64,000 nucleotides of DNA from the NCBI GenBank assembly GCA_036250195.1, contig JAVHZZ010000010.1:78599257-78663256 (forward strand), in the 5' to 3' direction. A program made the position numbers and the translations under genes. Origin of the DNA: Mixophyes australis. Lineage: Eukaryota; Chordata; Amphibia; Anura; Limnodynastidae. Under the pieces are notes generated by a model. The model had not been told where the DNA came from. It made no database searches and saw only the letters and a list, made by a program, of their open reading frames with translations. This document shows, one piece after another, positions 12,017 to 24,115 of this stretch. Numbering within the stretch: the first letter of the stretch is position 1; each line of letters begins with the position of its first letter.

Positions 12017-12768
12017 CTAAAACAAAGGAGAAAGGAGATCCTCATGGTAGAATTCTTGAAGTTACCCCTCTATCTTTTCTTCTTTGATCTGTTCCCCAAA
12101 TACACCCTTTTCTGTGGCAGTTCTGCTGCTGCCCAGGGGTGTGGTAAAAGGCTGTCATGCAAACCTTGAATCTTATATATCATTTTATAGCGCCTCCCAC
12201 TAAGCTAAAAGCCTATGTTAATCTAACAGGATCTGCTCTTTATCACCCTTTATCCTTGATGCCAAATGCCAAATGCATTGATAAAGTGCATTAACCTATT
12301 ATCTGATTTTTTTTCACCCACACCAGGATGCAGTGATAGTGCTAATGCGTATGGTCTACACGTCTTATTTGCTAACAATATAACAGCACTGTACCTACAA
12401 ATGCCTTAAAAGCTTTGAGGCAATCCTTAGGTGGAGATAGAGTCTGCATATTATGATACTTTTCTTGCAGAACTTTGCATGGTATATTATTTGTATGAAG
12501 GAATCTTGCAACTTCACCCACAAGTGATACAAATTATATTTAAATACAATGGACTAAAAATGCTTGTGTACATGTGTAAAAAATAATAAATACACAATAT
12601 ACTATCAAAAAATAAAAATAACTATGTATGAGTTCAGTGTAGGAATACAATTTATATGGATAAGGTGCTGCACATAAGTGGCGACAGTTGTTGACAAGTA
12701 TTAAAAACCCCAAAAATCAGAATAGTTGGTCTCTCATTTAATATTGAGCCCAAAACAACAGTACAAAA

Positions 12769-12772
<4 letters not shown>

Positions 12773-12804
<32 letters not shown>
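12773..12804. repeat. (TA)n microsatellite
   Basis: A short pure AT run followed by CTATCTGT. Confidence 0.9.
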
Positions 12805-12806
<2 letters not shown>

Positions 12807-12829
12807 ATCTGTATTATTTTAATAACATA

Positions 12830-13070
12830 GATTTCTTTTCACTATAGAAAATGTGTAATGTTTCCAATGTATTTTTACTAATCATGATATTATTAACAGG
12901 TGTTAATGTATTTATTTATTTTTTTCTGCACATTCTGATGAGATGTGCATTGTGTGTATCCCGCAGTGTGTTGTCTGTCTACATATGGCAAGAGTCGTAT
13001 AGGCAGAGCGGACTTATACCTGTATACAATAGAAATGTTTCTTCAGATACGCTTGTTCTTACCTTGTGTT
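12830..13070. repeat. Interspersed repeat shared with 46890-47130
   Basis: Both loci carry TATTTTTACTAATCATGATAT-like sequence, TTAACAGGTGTTAATGTATTT, TGCAGTGTGTTGTCTG-like and GTTTCTTCAGAT segments in the same order. The family is not identified and the boundaries are approximate. Confidence 0.6.
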
Positions 13071-13531
13071 AAACTGATGCTGAAGGCATTTTTGTGGATC
13101 TGAGTACAACATATTTGTAAACTAGTGAAGAATTTAACAAATCTTCCTGATGCAATGTGACGTTTTCATTGTTTGCACTGCATTCATATACTGGGGTTAT
13201 TTACTAGCAACGTTGGGATCAGTGTGTGTAACAGGTGGTCCACTGGCCGAAAGTGGCCCTGCAAGCCTTCAGCTGCTGCCCCTGGCCTGGTTGCTCCCAA
13301 TCTGACTTATTTTCTGCTTTGCTATAAAACAGAGATAAGACTGAATGGGAGCAACGGACTTCCACGTCACTGACCTCCTCTGCATAATGTAGAGTTGTCA
13401 CACAACATACCAGAAGGGAGGATTGCAGCGTGCTTTCCCTCCTGTGCTACCAGGAGAATGAGCAATAACTAGCAGATCTAGCTGTAAAAGTGGGAGGAGG
13501 TGTGAGGGGCCTGTAGAAGAGGTGAAGAAGT

Positions 13532-14240
13532 ATGCAATGGTGGTGTGCGAGGCATGTGGGGAGGTCTGATGGTCATGTGGGTATGTGTGATGGTCATGTT
13601 CAGAGGTCTGAGGGGCATGTTCGGAGGTCTGATGGTCATGTCTGGAGGTCTGATGGTCATGTGTGTAGGTCTGATGTCATGTTTGGAGGTTTGAGGGGCA
13701 TGTTCAGAGGTCTGATGGTCATGTCTGGAGGTCTGATGGTCATCTGTGTAGGTCTGATGGTCATGTTCGGAGGTCTGAGGGGCATTTTTGGAGGTCTGAT
13801 GGTCATGTGTGGAGGTCTGATGGTCATACGGGGAGGTCTGATGGTCATGTGGGGAGTTCTGATGGTCACATTGGGAGGTCTGAGAGGCATGTTCGGAGGT
13901 CTGATGGTCATGTGTGGAGGTCTGATGGTCACGTGGGGAGGTCTGATGTCATGTTCGGAGGTCTGAGGGGCATGTTCGGAGGTCTGATGGTCATGTGTGT
14001 AGGTCTGATGGTCATGTGGGAAGGTCTGATGGTCATGTTCGGAGGTCTGATGGTCATGTGTGGAGGTCTGATGGTCATACGGGGAGGTCTGATGGTCATG
14101 TGGGGAGTTCTGATGGTCACGTGGGGAGGTCTGAGAGGCATGTTCGGAGGACTGAGGGGCATGTTCGGAGGTCTGATGGTCATGTGTGTAGGTCTGATGG
14201 TCATGTGGGGAGGTCTAAGGGGCATGTGAGGAGGTCTGAG
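13532..14240. repeat. 21-bp minisatellite
   Basis: About 33 tandem units near GGTCTGATGGTCATGTGTGGA, with variants at a few positions (GGCATGTTCGGA, CATACGGGG). The 21-bp period keeps all frames open in places, giving repetitive pseudo-proteins that should not be annotated. A decayed array of the reverse-complement unit lies at 63330-63600. Confidence 0.9.
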
Positions 14241-15117
14241 TAGGATGGAGTACAGATGGGATTTGAGGGCTTGTGGGGAGCTGAGTGGCATGTGGGTGCA
14301 TTTTGTGGCAAATGGTATTCTGAGGGCATGAGGGGCTATTTTGGACAAAGAGTGGGGCAAGGGGGGGGCGAATTTTAGAATGATTGTTGTGGGCATGCTG
14401 AGGTCATTTTCTGCGTTGTTTTCATCCTTTGAATTAAGGTTAATATGCGTCCCTTGATGTATATCAGGTAGCCAAACACTGAACTTGATGCACGTTATAC
14501 AGTGGAAGAAAATGTCTAGTTGCATATGGGTTACTGCACATTGTTTGTAAATAACACCACTGGGCCTCATATAAAGTTAGAACCAAATCTAACAAAAGGG
14601 AGCAAACCATAAAGAAAAAATGTAAAATGTATAGGCGCAAAGAAATGCAGCCCTATTCCTCTCAAAGCGGACACACCACCTGCTCAAACACATATATCAT
14701 AAAATAGAAAAAGAAGGAAATATAGGCGCTCCTCTAAAATTATATCAGTAATCAACAGATGGATATACCAAAGTATTGAAAAATGGGATACTGTGAAAAT
14801 CCCTTCTTCCATGTCTCTATTGTACTCATGATGACAAAGACAAATTTCTTCATATGTAAAAAATATTAACTTGCATATGATTAGTAAATTATAATATCTT
14901 GAAATGGAAGTTCAATGGTCCCAATATATTTCACAATTTCCAAAATTTTCATTCAGAATACCGCCATATCCACTCCACGTACGGTATATATGAAAAGGAA
15001 AGAAAATTGAACGTAGCGCAAACCAGTAGATCCCCAATAAAATAAATAAACAGGATTTATCGCACTCACAAATAAATAACATGAATAAGCATCACATTAC
15101 ATAAAACGTATCCGTAT

Positions 15118-15155
15118 CGATGTGTTTCGACTACAACCAGAGTCTTTTTCAAGGT
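15118..15155 (-). ncRNA. Decayed hammerhead-ribozyme-like motif
   Basis: The minus strand reads CCTTGAAAAAGACT, a loop, then AGTCGAAACACATCG. This mirrors a hammerhead order of CUGANGA, stem II (GACT/AGTC), GAAA and a short stem III. The CUGA box is mutated (TTGA) and one extra A follows it. Compare the motifs at 15160, 19642 and 33321. Probably not catalytic. Confidence 0.4.
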
Positions 15156-15159
15156 GATC

Positions 15160-15195
15160 CCTGAAAAGAAAAAGGTTTTTGTCAAAACACATTGG
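15160..15195 (+). ncRNA. Second hammerhead-like motif, opposite orientation
   Basis: The plus strand reads CCTGAAAAGAAAAAGG, then TTTTTGTCAAAACACATTGG. It aligns to the same consensus as the minus-strand motif five bases away and to GAAACGCGTCGG at 33350. Stem II is A/T-rich and core bases are altered. Confidence 0.35.
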
Positions 15196-16473
15196 TGCGT
15201 GGAGGGCTAGGTAACCGTTTGACTATCGAAATGTAGGCACCATGGACATGTCAAAAACAAAGACCAGACAACAGCTGTCTGTATAGTGAAGGCTCTGAAT
15301 AATACACCATCTGGTACGGATATTGATAATACCATATACAGATATCTTTTATGTGATGTGATGCTTATTCATTTTATTTATTTGTGAGTGCAATAAATCC
15401 TGTCTATTTATTTATTGATGATCTGCTGTATTGCACTATGTTCTTTTTTCTTTCCTTTTCATATATACCGTGCGTAAAGTGGATATAGCGGCATTGTGAA
15501 TGAAATTTGGAAGCAAATTGTGCAATATATTGGGACCATCGAACTTCTGTTTCAAGATATTATAACTTACAAATCATATGCAAATTAATATTTTTCACAT
15601 ATGAAGAAGTTTGTCTCCGTCATCATGTGTACAATACAGATATGGAAGAAGAGACTTTCACAGTATCCCATTTTTCAATACTTTGGAATATCCATCTGTT
15701 GATTACTGATATAATTTTATAGGAGCGCCTATATTTCCTGTTTTATTTTATGATATAGGGTGCAAACCATGTTGGGACGTAAGAGATGCAAATGCAATTT
15801 TCTTTCCCATGCCTGGATAATATAATTTCTGCTTTTGCATGTAGCACACACATTCTGGGCAGCTTTATTTTTTTACTGTATGACTTAGAGTTGACCTAGT
15901 ATGTGCCCCACTTTTATATTGAAATCTGTTTGCACATTTTAAGTTAGTTGGATTTACTCCTTACTCTAAATCAATGTACTAAGCAAACCCTAGGGCGGAA
16001 TTAAAAAGCAGAAAATTGTAGAAAAGTGTGAAGAATGTTCTTAGAAAGGTTCATAGAAATCAAACAGATTCTTAAACAATGGATATGTTGTAAATGTTTT
16101 CCCCACATTTTAACTAGCTTTCATTCAGCTGGGACATGCTGAAGTTGAGATTATCTTAAATATAACCCAGGAACTACAACTCTTATTTTTTAACTTTTTA
16201 TTTAGAAATGTGAATATAATATGTCTTTAGCCTAATTAGCATTCTTGCTAAAAGAAGCCCCCAACCCTATTAATGACAAGTTATAGCCTAATGTAATTTA
16301 AAATCAGAGTAATGCAACCGTGAAAAAAGGAAACTCAAACAGTCAACGTAAATCAAAACCCAAATTTATAAAGCTGTTAGACATTAAAAAAGTGTAGCAG
16401 CAAGGTGGGAATTTTGCATTAGCAAAATTGTTAGAGACCTATGCTATGGCATTTATGACCCTTATCTATAATG

Positions 16474-16737
16474 AAAACATTTATGTGTGCTTTAGACAGT
16501 TGCATTAATGTGCCCTAAGCAAACAGTAATTGTATTATTGTGCAACATTTCACATTGTGCCTGCACTAAGTAAGCATAAATTAATATTACTCTCAGAGCA
16601 CAAATGAAGTAAAAAAAAATATGTTTTGAATTAGGGCCAATATTTTCTGGATTTTTGTACTTGTTGTTCACACATTCAAAAAATCACAAAATTGACTTGA
16701 GTAAATTTCTAAAAATTGGTAGCAACTAATCAGAAAA
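16474..16737. repeat. Direct duplication, copy 1
   Basis: About 265 bp matches 17571-17831 in the same orientation. Shared blocks include TTAATGTGCCCTAAGCAA, AATTGTATTATTG and TTAGGGCCAATATTTTCTGG. The family is unknown. Confidence 0.85.
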
Positions 16738-17387
16738 AAATGTAAAGTGTACAATACCTTATTAAATATATCCCTCTGTAGTTGTTCCATGAACGTCCAA
16801 ATTCTGTTGTCACTCCTTCACTCCATATGCAAGTAAATAACTCCCTAAGTCATTGGAATCAACTGCTGGTTTATATAGAAGATTATATGAACTTAAGTAG
16901 TTGCTAAAATATTTATCATACATTCCTGGTTTTAAAAACCGTTATTAAATAGTTCAAAATAAACTTATTTTATTCTATATGTTGAAAGTATCTGGTAAAA
17001 TATAATATTCTTCACCATCAAACTAACATGATGCTTTTAAGGCTAGAAAATCATCTATTTGCAGCTTTTTAACTAGTATATTTATTCATTTTTCTTACTA
17101 CAGAGCAAAGAAGTACTTTGTATTGTTTCAAAGCTTTGTGAAACTATTAATTAGTTTTAAGTCGTTTAGCTTGGCAATGCCGAGAACATTGCACCGTTTA
17201 ATAAATTGTTATTGTAAAGTAATGAAGCCTGAAAAAAATAATGCAGGAATTGTTTGATCTTATGTTTGGCTCAGTAAGACTATAAGGAGGCAGCTGTATA
17301 ATTCTGAGGCTGGATACACAAATTTGTGGTATGGTAAGGTTAAAGTGCATTTAGTTTCATGCTGACTGCAAGTCAAACCTGGTAGTA

Positions 17388-17570
17388 GATTTATTAAAGT
17401 GTGGTCTGCAAACAGCCATGTATTGGTTGTGGTTTTTAGTCCCAAACCACAGGATTAACTGTTCTGCTGTTTGGAGGCTGAAAAACTCAAATCGCATCCG
17501 ATAGGCTGTGGTTTACAAACCAATAAACAGCATGCAGTTTAGTACAAACCTCATGGTAAATCCAGATGCG
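17388..17570. repeat. Possible small palindromic MITE
   Basis: The left edge GATTTATTAAAGTGTGG and right edge CATGGTAAATCC are roughly inverted, and internal segments CAAACAGCC and GGCTGTGG can pair. It directly abuts copy 2 of the direct duplication. No target duplication was found. Confidence 0.35.
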
Positions 17571-17831
17571 AAACATATTTATGTGTGCTGTAGACAGGTG
17601 CATTAATGTGCCCTAAGCAAGCAATAATTGTATTATTGGGCAACATTTCACATTGTGCGTGCACTAAGTAAGCATAAATTAATAATACTCTCAGATTACA
17701 AATGAAGTAAAAAAAATTATGTGCTGAATTAGGGCCAATATTTTCTGGATTTTTGTATTTTTTGTTCATGCAAAAATTCACAAAATTGACTTGAGTAAAT
17801 GTTACAAAAATGGCAGCAACTAATCTGAAAA
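17571..17831. repeat. Direct duplication, copy 2
   Basis: It matches 16474-16737 at roughly 90 percent by eye, with small indels. The 830 bp between the copies shows no shared sequence. Confidence 0.85.
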
Positions 17832-18739
17832 CCCTCACATTGTGCTCAGGATTGGGCCAGGTCCTCTAGGGGGAAGGGTCCTGAACAAACGATTGGGCTC
17901 CTGCATTTAGAGAGGAGTGGCCAAATCATAGAACAAGGCCACTCCTGGTACAAATGGCTGGAGGGTACCAAGGTAATATAGGCTAAAAATATTGCATGCT
18001 CTTGTGGCATTACAAGCATGCACAAGTGTTGTTTCCTTTGTTAAATAAAATTACCCTAGTAAGTAAATAAATAAAATCCCCAGTACTATTAAAATAAATA
18101 GCATTGCCCCCAGTATATGACAAATTATTTCATAGTGCCCCCAGTACTATTAAAATAAAGAATAACACCTCCTTGGATAAATTAATAAATTATTTTTGTT
18201 GTTTTACTTAAGAAATCAATATGTCCTTATCATTTATAATACAAGTTGTTACCCTATTAAATACTTACTTAAAAAAATTCTTCTTTTTTTGGTCTGACGT
18301 TATCCAAAGTCAAGATGGAAAATCCATATGGTGATTAAAAACAAACAAAAGGACCATCTCAGGTGAGCCCGGCTACTTATTGCTGAGCAGTCAAGAGCAG
18401 TCCCTTAGCTGTAATTGGTTGTATAAGAGACGGCTCCTGATTGACAGTACACTTGTAGTGTCACAAGAGCATGCACTATAATTTGACTTTATTTCCCTGG
18501 TACCCACCAGCTAGGAGTAACAAGCAGGCCCAATTGTTACTCAGCATTGGATGCTGTGATGCTGAGGTGGTTTGCCATGCAGTTTGGTTTTAGTAAATGT
18601 GACAATTTGTATAGCTGCCAGGTCTAAAAGTCGTGATTGTGGTTTTAGACCTGGAGGGTTTTATTGAGGGTCCCACATCAATGTGCCAAAAACCATAGGA
18701 TTTTGCAAAACTGGCCTTTAGTAAATCTCCCCCATAGTC

Positions 18740-18744
<5 letters not shown>

Positions 18745-18791
<47 letters not shown>

Positions 18792-18885
18792 TGTATATAT
18801 ATATATAGATGTGTATATATGTATAGATATAGATGTATATATATATATATATAGATATAAATGTATATATATATATATATAGATA

Positions 18886-18917
<32 letters not shown>

Positions 18918-18962
18918 AATATATATGTAAAAAAAAATTATATATATATATATATAGATAGA

Positions 18963-19030
<68 letters not shown>
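18745..19030. repeat. Long interrupted (TA)n microsatellite
   Basis: About 285 bp of AT dinucleotides with GATGTATA and TGTGTG interruptions. It sits directly at the left end of the 19031-19690 repeat, that is, at that repeat's 3' side if the hammerhead-like motif marks its 5' side. Confidence 0.95.
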
Positions 19031-19690
19031 GTACAATGGGTAAAGAAGGACGGCGCCTTCAGGTGTATACAGAATATAAATGACAAATAGGTGTACAATG
19101 CACAATAAGCACAGAACAGTCCAGACAATATATCCAATAAATGTCTATATAGAACAACACTTAATCAGCATGTAACAACTGAAACATCATACAGTAAGTA
19201 ATAAGATGGTGTGCGTACCAGATAGAAATATAAAAAACGCTTATTTGTATCGTGGCTCCTAGGTCATCCCGACATATGCTCCATCATGTCTCCCTCAGCC
19301 GCAGTAATATGGAAATGTATATAGTATGTTCTAATAATAAACACAGCCGCAACACCAATCTCATCCGCTCGTCATTAGGAGAGAATATATTAAAAAGCCA
19401 TATGGTGTAGTATTTTATAGAAAGTTTAATAAACAAATAAATTTATAAAATGCAAACTCACAATGCAGATAAAATATAAAAGCTTATCTGTAATATATAG
19501 GCAGGATTGCTGGTAAATTGTCACATCTCCTGGTGGTACTTATAGACGTCCCTCCATAGGCTCCATACAAAAGCTCAGTGTAGGATAAGATCTATAGCTC
19601 CCAGAGTGTGGTGGTGTATACCAGGATAGTGTAGTAATAAAGACCTCAACGCTTTTAGTTCAAACAGAGAACTTCATCCTGATGAATTTT
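19031..19690 (-). mobile_element. Non-coding repeat with hammerhead-like 5' motif
   Basis: On the minus strand this begins with the hammerhead-like motif (19642-19686), runs about 650 bp without coding capacity, and ends in the TA tract. The order motif first, body, simple-sequence tail resembles the arms of the 14694-15756 inverted repeat. Membership in a Penelope-like or retrozyme-like family is an inference. Confidence 0.4.
19642..19686 (-). ncRNA. Hammerhead-like motif
   Basis: The minus strand reads CAGGATGAAGTTC, loop TCTGTTT, GAACT, then AAAAGCGTTGAGG. GTTC/GAAC form the putative stem II. The core differs from CUGAUGA by one base, and AAAAGCG replaces GAAACGCG. Confidence 0.4.
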
Positions 19691-19980
19691 GTTACTTAAG
19701 GATATTTTTCTCTGTTTTTTTCATCTGTATTGGACAATTCTGTTATATTTCAGATCACAAAGAAATGAAAAAAAAAAACTTCACATAGACAGGATGTCAA
19801 AGCTCTGGAGAAACACATGATGAAGTTTATTCAGACATACAGGGAGCTCGGGAAGCATCATTGTGTCTGATGCATCCTACATGAACTGAAAAATAGAAAC
19901 TGGTTAGCTGTGAGATTGAGAAATACATTTTTTTAAATAAATACACAGTTGTCTGTTCACCTTAAAGCAGTCGTATAACC

Positions 19981-20262
19981 CATACCTGCCAACTCCCGGA
20001 AACTTGCTTCCGGGAGTTGGGGGTGTGACTGGAGGGCGGGAGGGGGCGGACGAGGCCAATCGCGTCATTTTGGCCCCCCGCGAACACGTACTGCCCTCCC
20101 TCCCGCCCTCCAAAATGGCGTGATTCACCGAGAATCGCTTCAAATGACGTGATTCTCTGTGAAATCTTGGATCCGGGAGAAATGCCAGCTCCCCCGGGAG
20201 CCCGGGAGACTGACCCGAATTTCGGGAGTCTCCCGGACTTTCCGGGAGAGTTGGCAAGTATA
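19981..20262. mobile_element. hAT-type MITE, copy 2 of the CATACTTGCCAA family
   Basis: It starts CATACCTGCCAACTCCCGG and ends GAGAGTTGGCAAGTATA. It has a perfect 8-bp duplication GTATAACC at 19973-19980 and 20263-20270. It is 282 bp, GC-rich, with CGGGAGTC-type palindromes. It is less decayed than copy 1 at 4368-4659. Confidence 0.9.
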
Positions 20263-20639
20263 GTATAACCTGTTTGACGAGCCATGGTTTAAGTGGAATT
20301 CATGTTTTTAGCATGAAATACATGACAAAAATCTCTAAAATCTATAATAACAAAAATTTCACCAGACCATAGGTGACTCAGGTACGAAGAAGTTTAAGTA
20401 CTTACCTGTCCAGCAGTGGGTGACGATCAGCAGTGGTTCCGTGGGAGGCACGGTAGCAGCAACTTCTGTTGTTGGTAAAAGTTAACCCGAATGGGTCTGC
20501 GAAGGAGGCAAGGATCAGCGCTGACATCCGTGACCAGCAGAACAGCCGGGAGTCAACAAGGACAGACGTGGCGCCTGTCCAGGAGTAGTAAAGGGCAGCA
20601 AAAGACATAAAGCCCCAGTAGGGACTCTATCTCTGTTTG

Positions 20640-21030
20640 TATTTTGGGACATCCTCTGTCCAATTTAGCTCCCATCGGCCTTCACAAGGCCTGTTCTAGT
20701 GGTAACAGCCCCAAGGCCTCAGTAGTCCCAGGCCTCCATTCTCCCAAGCCTCATCAGTACCTAAGCTCCAGGTCAGCCTCCAAGTCTTGATACCAACCCT
20801 AGGCACCAGTATAACCACTAGGTCTTAGTGCAGCAATCTTGGCTATGGTATTCCACAGTCCTGAGCAAAATCCCCAAGTCTCAAATTCCCCCAGGCCTCA
20901 GAGGCCCCAGTACAGAATTCAGATTCAGAAGGCTTCAGTGTGGCCCTTTAGGCTCCAGTTTCCTTCAAGTAACAACCTGACCCCAGGTCTCATCATCGTT
21001 TCCAAAATTCAGAAGGGATTCAGGCCTTAG
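20640..21030. repeat. Degenerate tandem repeat rich in AGGCCTCAGT
   Basis: Loose repeats of CCCAAGGCCTCAGTA, CCCAGGCCTC and similar words every 15-40 bases. The period is not constant. Confidence 0.5.
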
Positions 21031-21831
21031 TCTTTGTCCAGGCCCCTGTTTATTAAATGGCATTAGGTCCTGCCAGTGTTGAGCCTCACCTGGTGGCTGC
21101 CCATCCATATATGATTGTGCTGGAGCTGTATCATTAGTGTAAGTGAATAATAGTCAGGTCACCATTAAAGGTAGGCTGTTGACACCTTCCCTGTGCCCTG
21201 TACCGCGCAGGTGGTTGTAGTTTAGGCTTTAGATAGTTAAGGATTAGTCTAGGTAGGGAGTTGTTCTTTATCCACAGGTATTCAGCTTGACAGCGTTCTC
21301 TTTGGGTTGTCACTACAGGGTGGTGCAAGTATGTATTCCTCAGCTCTGCACCCCCATGAGGAGAAAATCTGAACATCGAAGATGATCAGAGATCTTGTCC
21401 ATGATGGATATCCCTCATGGTGAGTATTTATTACATGGGCATGTGCCCCTTGTGCGATTTCTGGAGACTGGTGCAGAAAATTGCCAGAGTGGAGCCAAAT
21501 CCCATCTGCTTTGGTTGCCCAGGTCAACTGAGAGTAAAATTGAGGTTCAGTAGCTTGGAGTGAGAGTTCTCTTATCCTCACTCCAGCCAGGCACCTCTCC
21601 CAGTCCCTTTTCCAGGCTTAGATCAGAAATAACTCCTCTCTTTTGTGTTGTTATAGGTGCAGTCATGTTAGGTTGCAGAGGAGTCATGCTTGAGCTTGCA
21701 GTTATGTGATTTAAGTTGATACTGGGGTACGATTGTGTACCCTTGGTCCATTTACATTGTCACTGGTAAAAACATTTTGAACCATGTGAAATAGAATAAC
21801 AGTTTAAATAATGGTGGTCCTGTCATCCTAT

Positions 21832-21997
21832 CAGGGTCATAACTAGAAATTTTAGCTCCTGGGAAGGAGGAAAATGGATACCCCTAACCCCCAACTGTAA
21901 CTGCAATAACCTAAAATATTTATCATCCAGCTCCCCCCTCCAGGTTTGGTTTGCTATCTGGGCGGTTGCCCCTCCTGCACAGTCCTAGTTACAGCTG
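21832..21997. mobile_element. Short hAT-type MITE, 166 bp
   Basis: It starts CAGGGTCATAACTAGAA and ends TCCTAGTTACAGCTG. The ends pair imperfectly (TAACTAG/CTAGTTA). There is a perfect 8-bp duplication CATCCTAT at 21824-21831 and 21998-22005. Confidence 0.85.
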
Positions 21998-22554
21998 CAT
22001 CCTATATTCAGATAAAGTAATCCTGATGTTCAAGTCAAGCTAAAGGATCACATCCAATTATCATTCCCTTTAGATACCACAAAGGTTCAAGTCATCAAGC
22101 GTGGCCATTAGTTTCCACTCCCTCCCTTTTTATTCTGCAAATCTGAAGTCAGGCGAATTTCACTTTGCATATTAACAGAAAAGATTACTATTCAATTAGT
22201 ATGATAGAAAAATATGACTTTCCGCTGACATTTTTCTGTAGAATAAAATACTTTTAATGTGGCATTGTAGGTTCAGGTGATCATTTCACCTGTTTAGAGC
22301 CTTGTACTTAACTGAAAAGTTAGGTCTGCCTACTTTTCTTCTGTATTGTATATTCAAACTTTTATTTGTGTCATTTTATTAGTATTGAATGTGTATACTT
22401 TTTTTCTGATTTGCTTTACAGTCTTTTATTTTGAGTGAAATACTTAATGAAAATATTGCCTTTAGATTTTAGCAAGGAAAAAATGTGTAACTGCATCTAT
22501 TCCTAGACACTGTGCAGTAATTCAACTGGACTACCAAATATTATGACTTTGGGG

Positions 22555-22747
22555 CACTGGTTCCCAACTCCAGTCTTCATGAACCCCTAACAGTGCATGT
22601 TTTCCACATCTCTTTGCTGGAGCACAGGTGTATTCATTACTAACTGACACATTTTGAAAGATCCACAGGTGGTACTAATTATTTCACTTGTTACCTGGAA
22701 AACCTGCACTGTTAGGGGTCCCTGAGGACTGGAGTTGGGAAACACTG
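22555..22747. mobile_element. hAT-type MITE, 193 bp
   Basis: It starts CACTGGTTCCCAACTCCAG and ends CTGGAGTTGGGAAACACTG. It is a long palindrome (CTAACAGTGCA pairs with TGCACTGTTAG). There is a perfect 8-bp duplication CTTTGGGG at 22547-22554 and 22748-22755. The TTCCCAAC termini are of a type known from vertebrate non-autonomous hATs. Confidence 0.92.
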
Positions 22748-22755
22748 CTTTGGGG

Positions 22756-24107
22756 CAATATTAGCAAAGTGTTTTGTTCTGAAATCAGACATTTGGAAAT
22801 CCTACCTTTGGCATCGCGCATCATGCCCTTGATCTTCACAAATAACCCTTATTTGATTTAAATAATGGCTAATGAACGGAACATATTTAACATGAATTGT
22901 TTATATCAGTTAAAGTTATTAAACTTTGAAAAAGGTGTAATAAACAATAGAAGACCTTTGTGTTTTCTCCACCCTATATCTGTATCTCTGTCCGAAGCTC
23001 TATCCAGTGCTTGTTTAATTTACTCTTACATTCATATTCACTTAAACCTAGTGTATTTATGCTTCCCACTGGTCAAATGGGGTGAGTTTCTAAGTTCTAC
23101 ATAAACCTATATACATGTTTTGTAATTCATTCACTCCCTATTGCCCAACCTTGGGAGAAAAAGCTGGGGAAGTCATTACCATGTTTAACTGCACAATATT
23201 TACACATGGATATCAAGTTATCAGGAACAGGAAAATAGCCTTATCTTGGGCAGTGTTTAAAGTTCACCTGTATCAGCCCTGAGAAACAAACTTTATGTAG
23301 TAGAGTCCTGGAAGACATACTACACATTAGAAATCCTGGAACATACTCTTACGTGTCCGTGTATGGTGAAATTATTTGATGTACGTAGAGAGCATTCCAG
23401 ATTCTTCTCGTCACTTTTAGTCACATATGTTAATGACATTTTCTGATGTAAAATAAATAATAGTTTTTGTTAGATATGTTTTTATTGTTTGCCTAGGTGC
23501 TTTTACAGGTGGAAGTGATCATGTTTATGAGCAACTTGAGTGTCATTTTAAGAGATTCTGTGAAGCAATCTTTAAATAAACAATGAATGGCACATACACA
23601 ATGCCATGCAATGTCATCCTGATGTTAAAGTTAAGATTTCTTTGGCTGACCCATATCCCACCTGTTGTGTAGCCTGATGGCAGGTGGAGAATGCAAGTGA
23701 ATTTAAAGGTCCTCTGTATGTATAAAAAGAAAGTATATTTTGAAAGTTTTATAAGCTTGTTAGAAACTTAACAATAAAAGTTTCCAGGCAGTATGTGCAT
23801 ATTATTGGATGGATTATCAGTATGCAAGTGTTGTATAAACCTAGTAAATATGCTTTTTAGTAACAGGAATGTCTTCTATGTTATAGGTGTTTTCAAAGGT
23901 AACGCATCTAATGACTATGGTCACCAGATAATAATTGTGCAAAATTAGATCAGTGGTAGGGAAACAAGGTTATATGAAAAATTAAATCTCCCTTTGTTCC
24001 TCTTCTATTGATTTTGATTTCACAGAATGAGTGCAATGCATTAGCACAGGAATGCAGCTGGTCTTCTCCTCAGCTGGACTAGCTAATCAGGCTAATCTTC
24101 TATTTGG
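22756..24107. other. Unannotated AT-rich stretch
   Basis: Nothing coding or clearly repetitive was seen. Confidence 0.4.
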
Positions 24108-24115
24108 GTTGTGTG

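Larger units (their letters stand above)
14694..15756. repeat. 1.06-kb inverted repeat (head-to-head dimer)
   Basis: The left arm 14694-15117 and right arm 15336-15756 are near reverse complements. For example, the left arm ATATAGGCGCTCCT pairs with the right arm AGGAGCGCCTATAT, and ATAAGCATCACATTACATAA pairs with TTATGTGATGTGATGCTTAT. Arms are about 420 bp and the spacer about 218 bp. The spacer edge holds two hammerhead-like motifs facing outwards. The arms are therefore two copies of one element, joined head to head. Confidence 0.85.

Noticed and set aside
13532..14570. Repetitive frames such as MVMCGGL and its reverse
   Set aside because: 21-bp minisatellite, open in several frames at once.
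18664..19137. IYIYI frames
   Set aside because: TA microsatellite artefacts.
20402..20608. Minus-strand frame ending at a GTAAGT donor
   Set aside because: No VWD, mucin or other domain, no convincing acceptor and no phase link to the gene; GTAAGT alone is common in these repeats.
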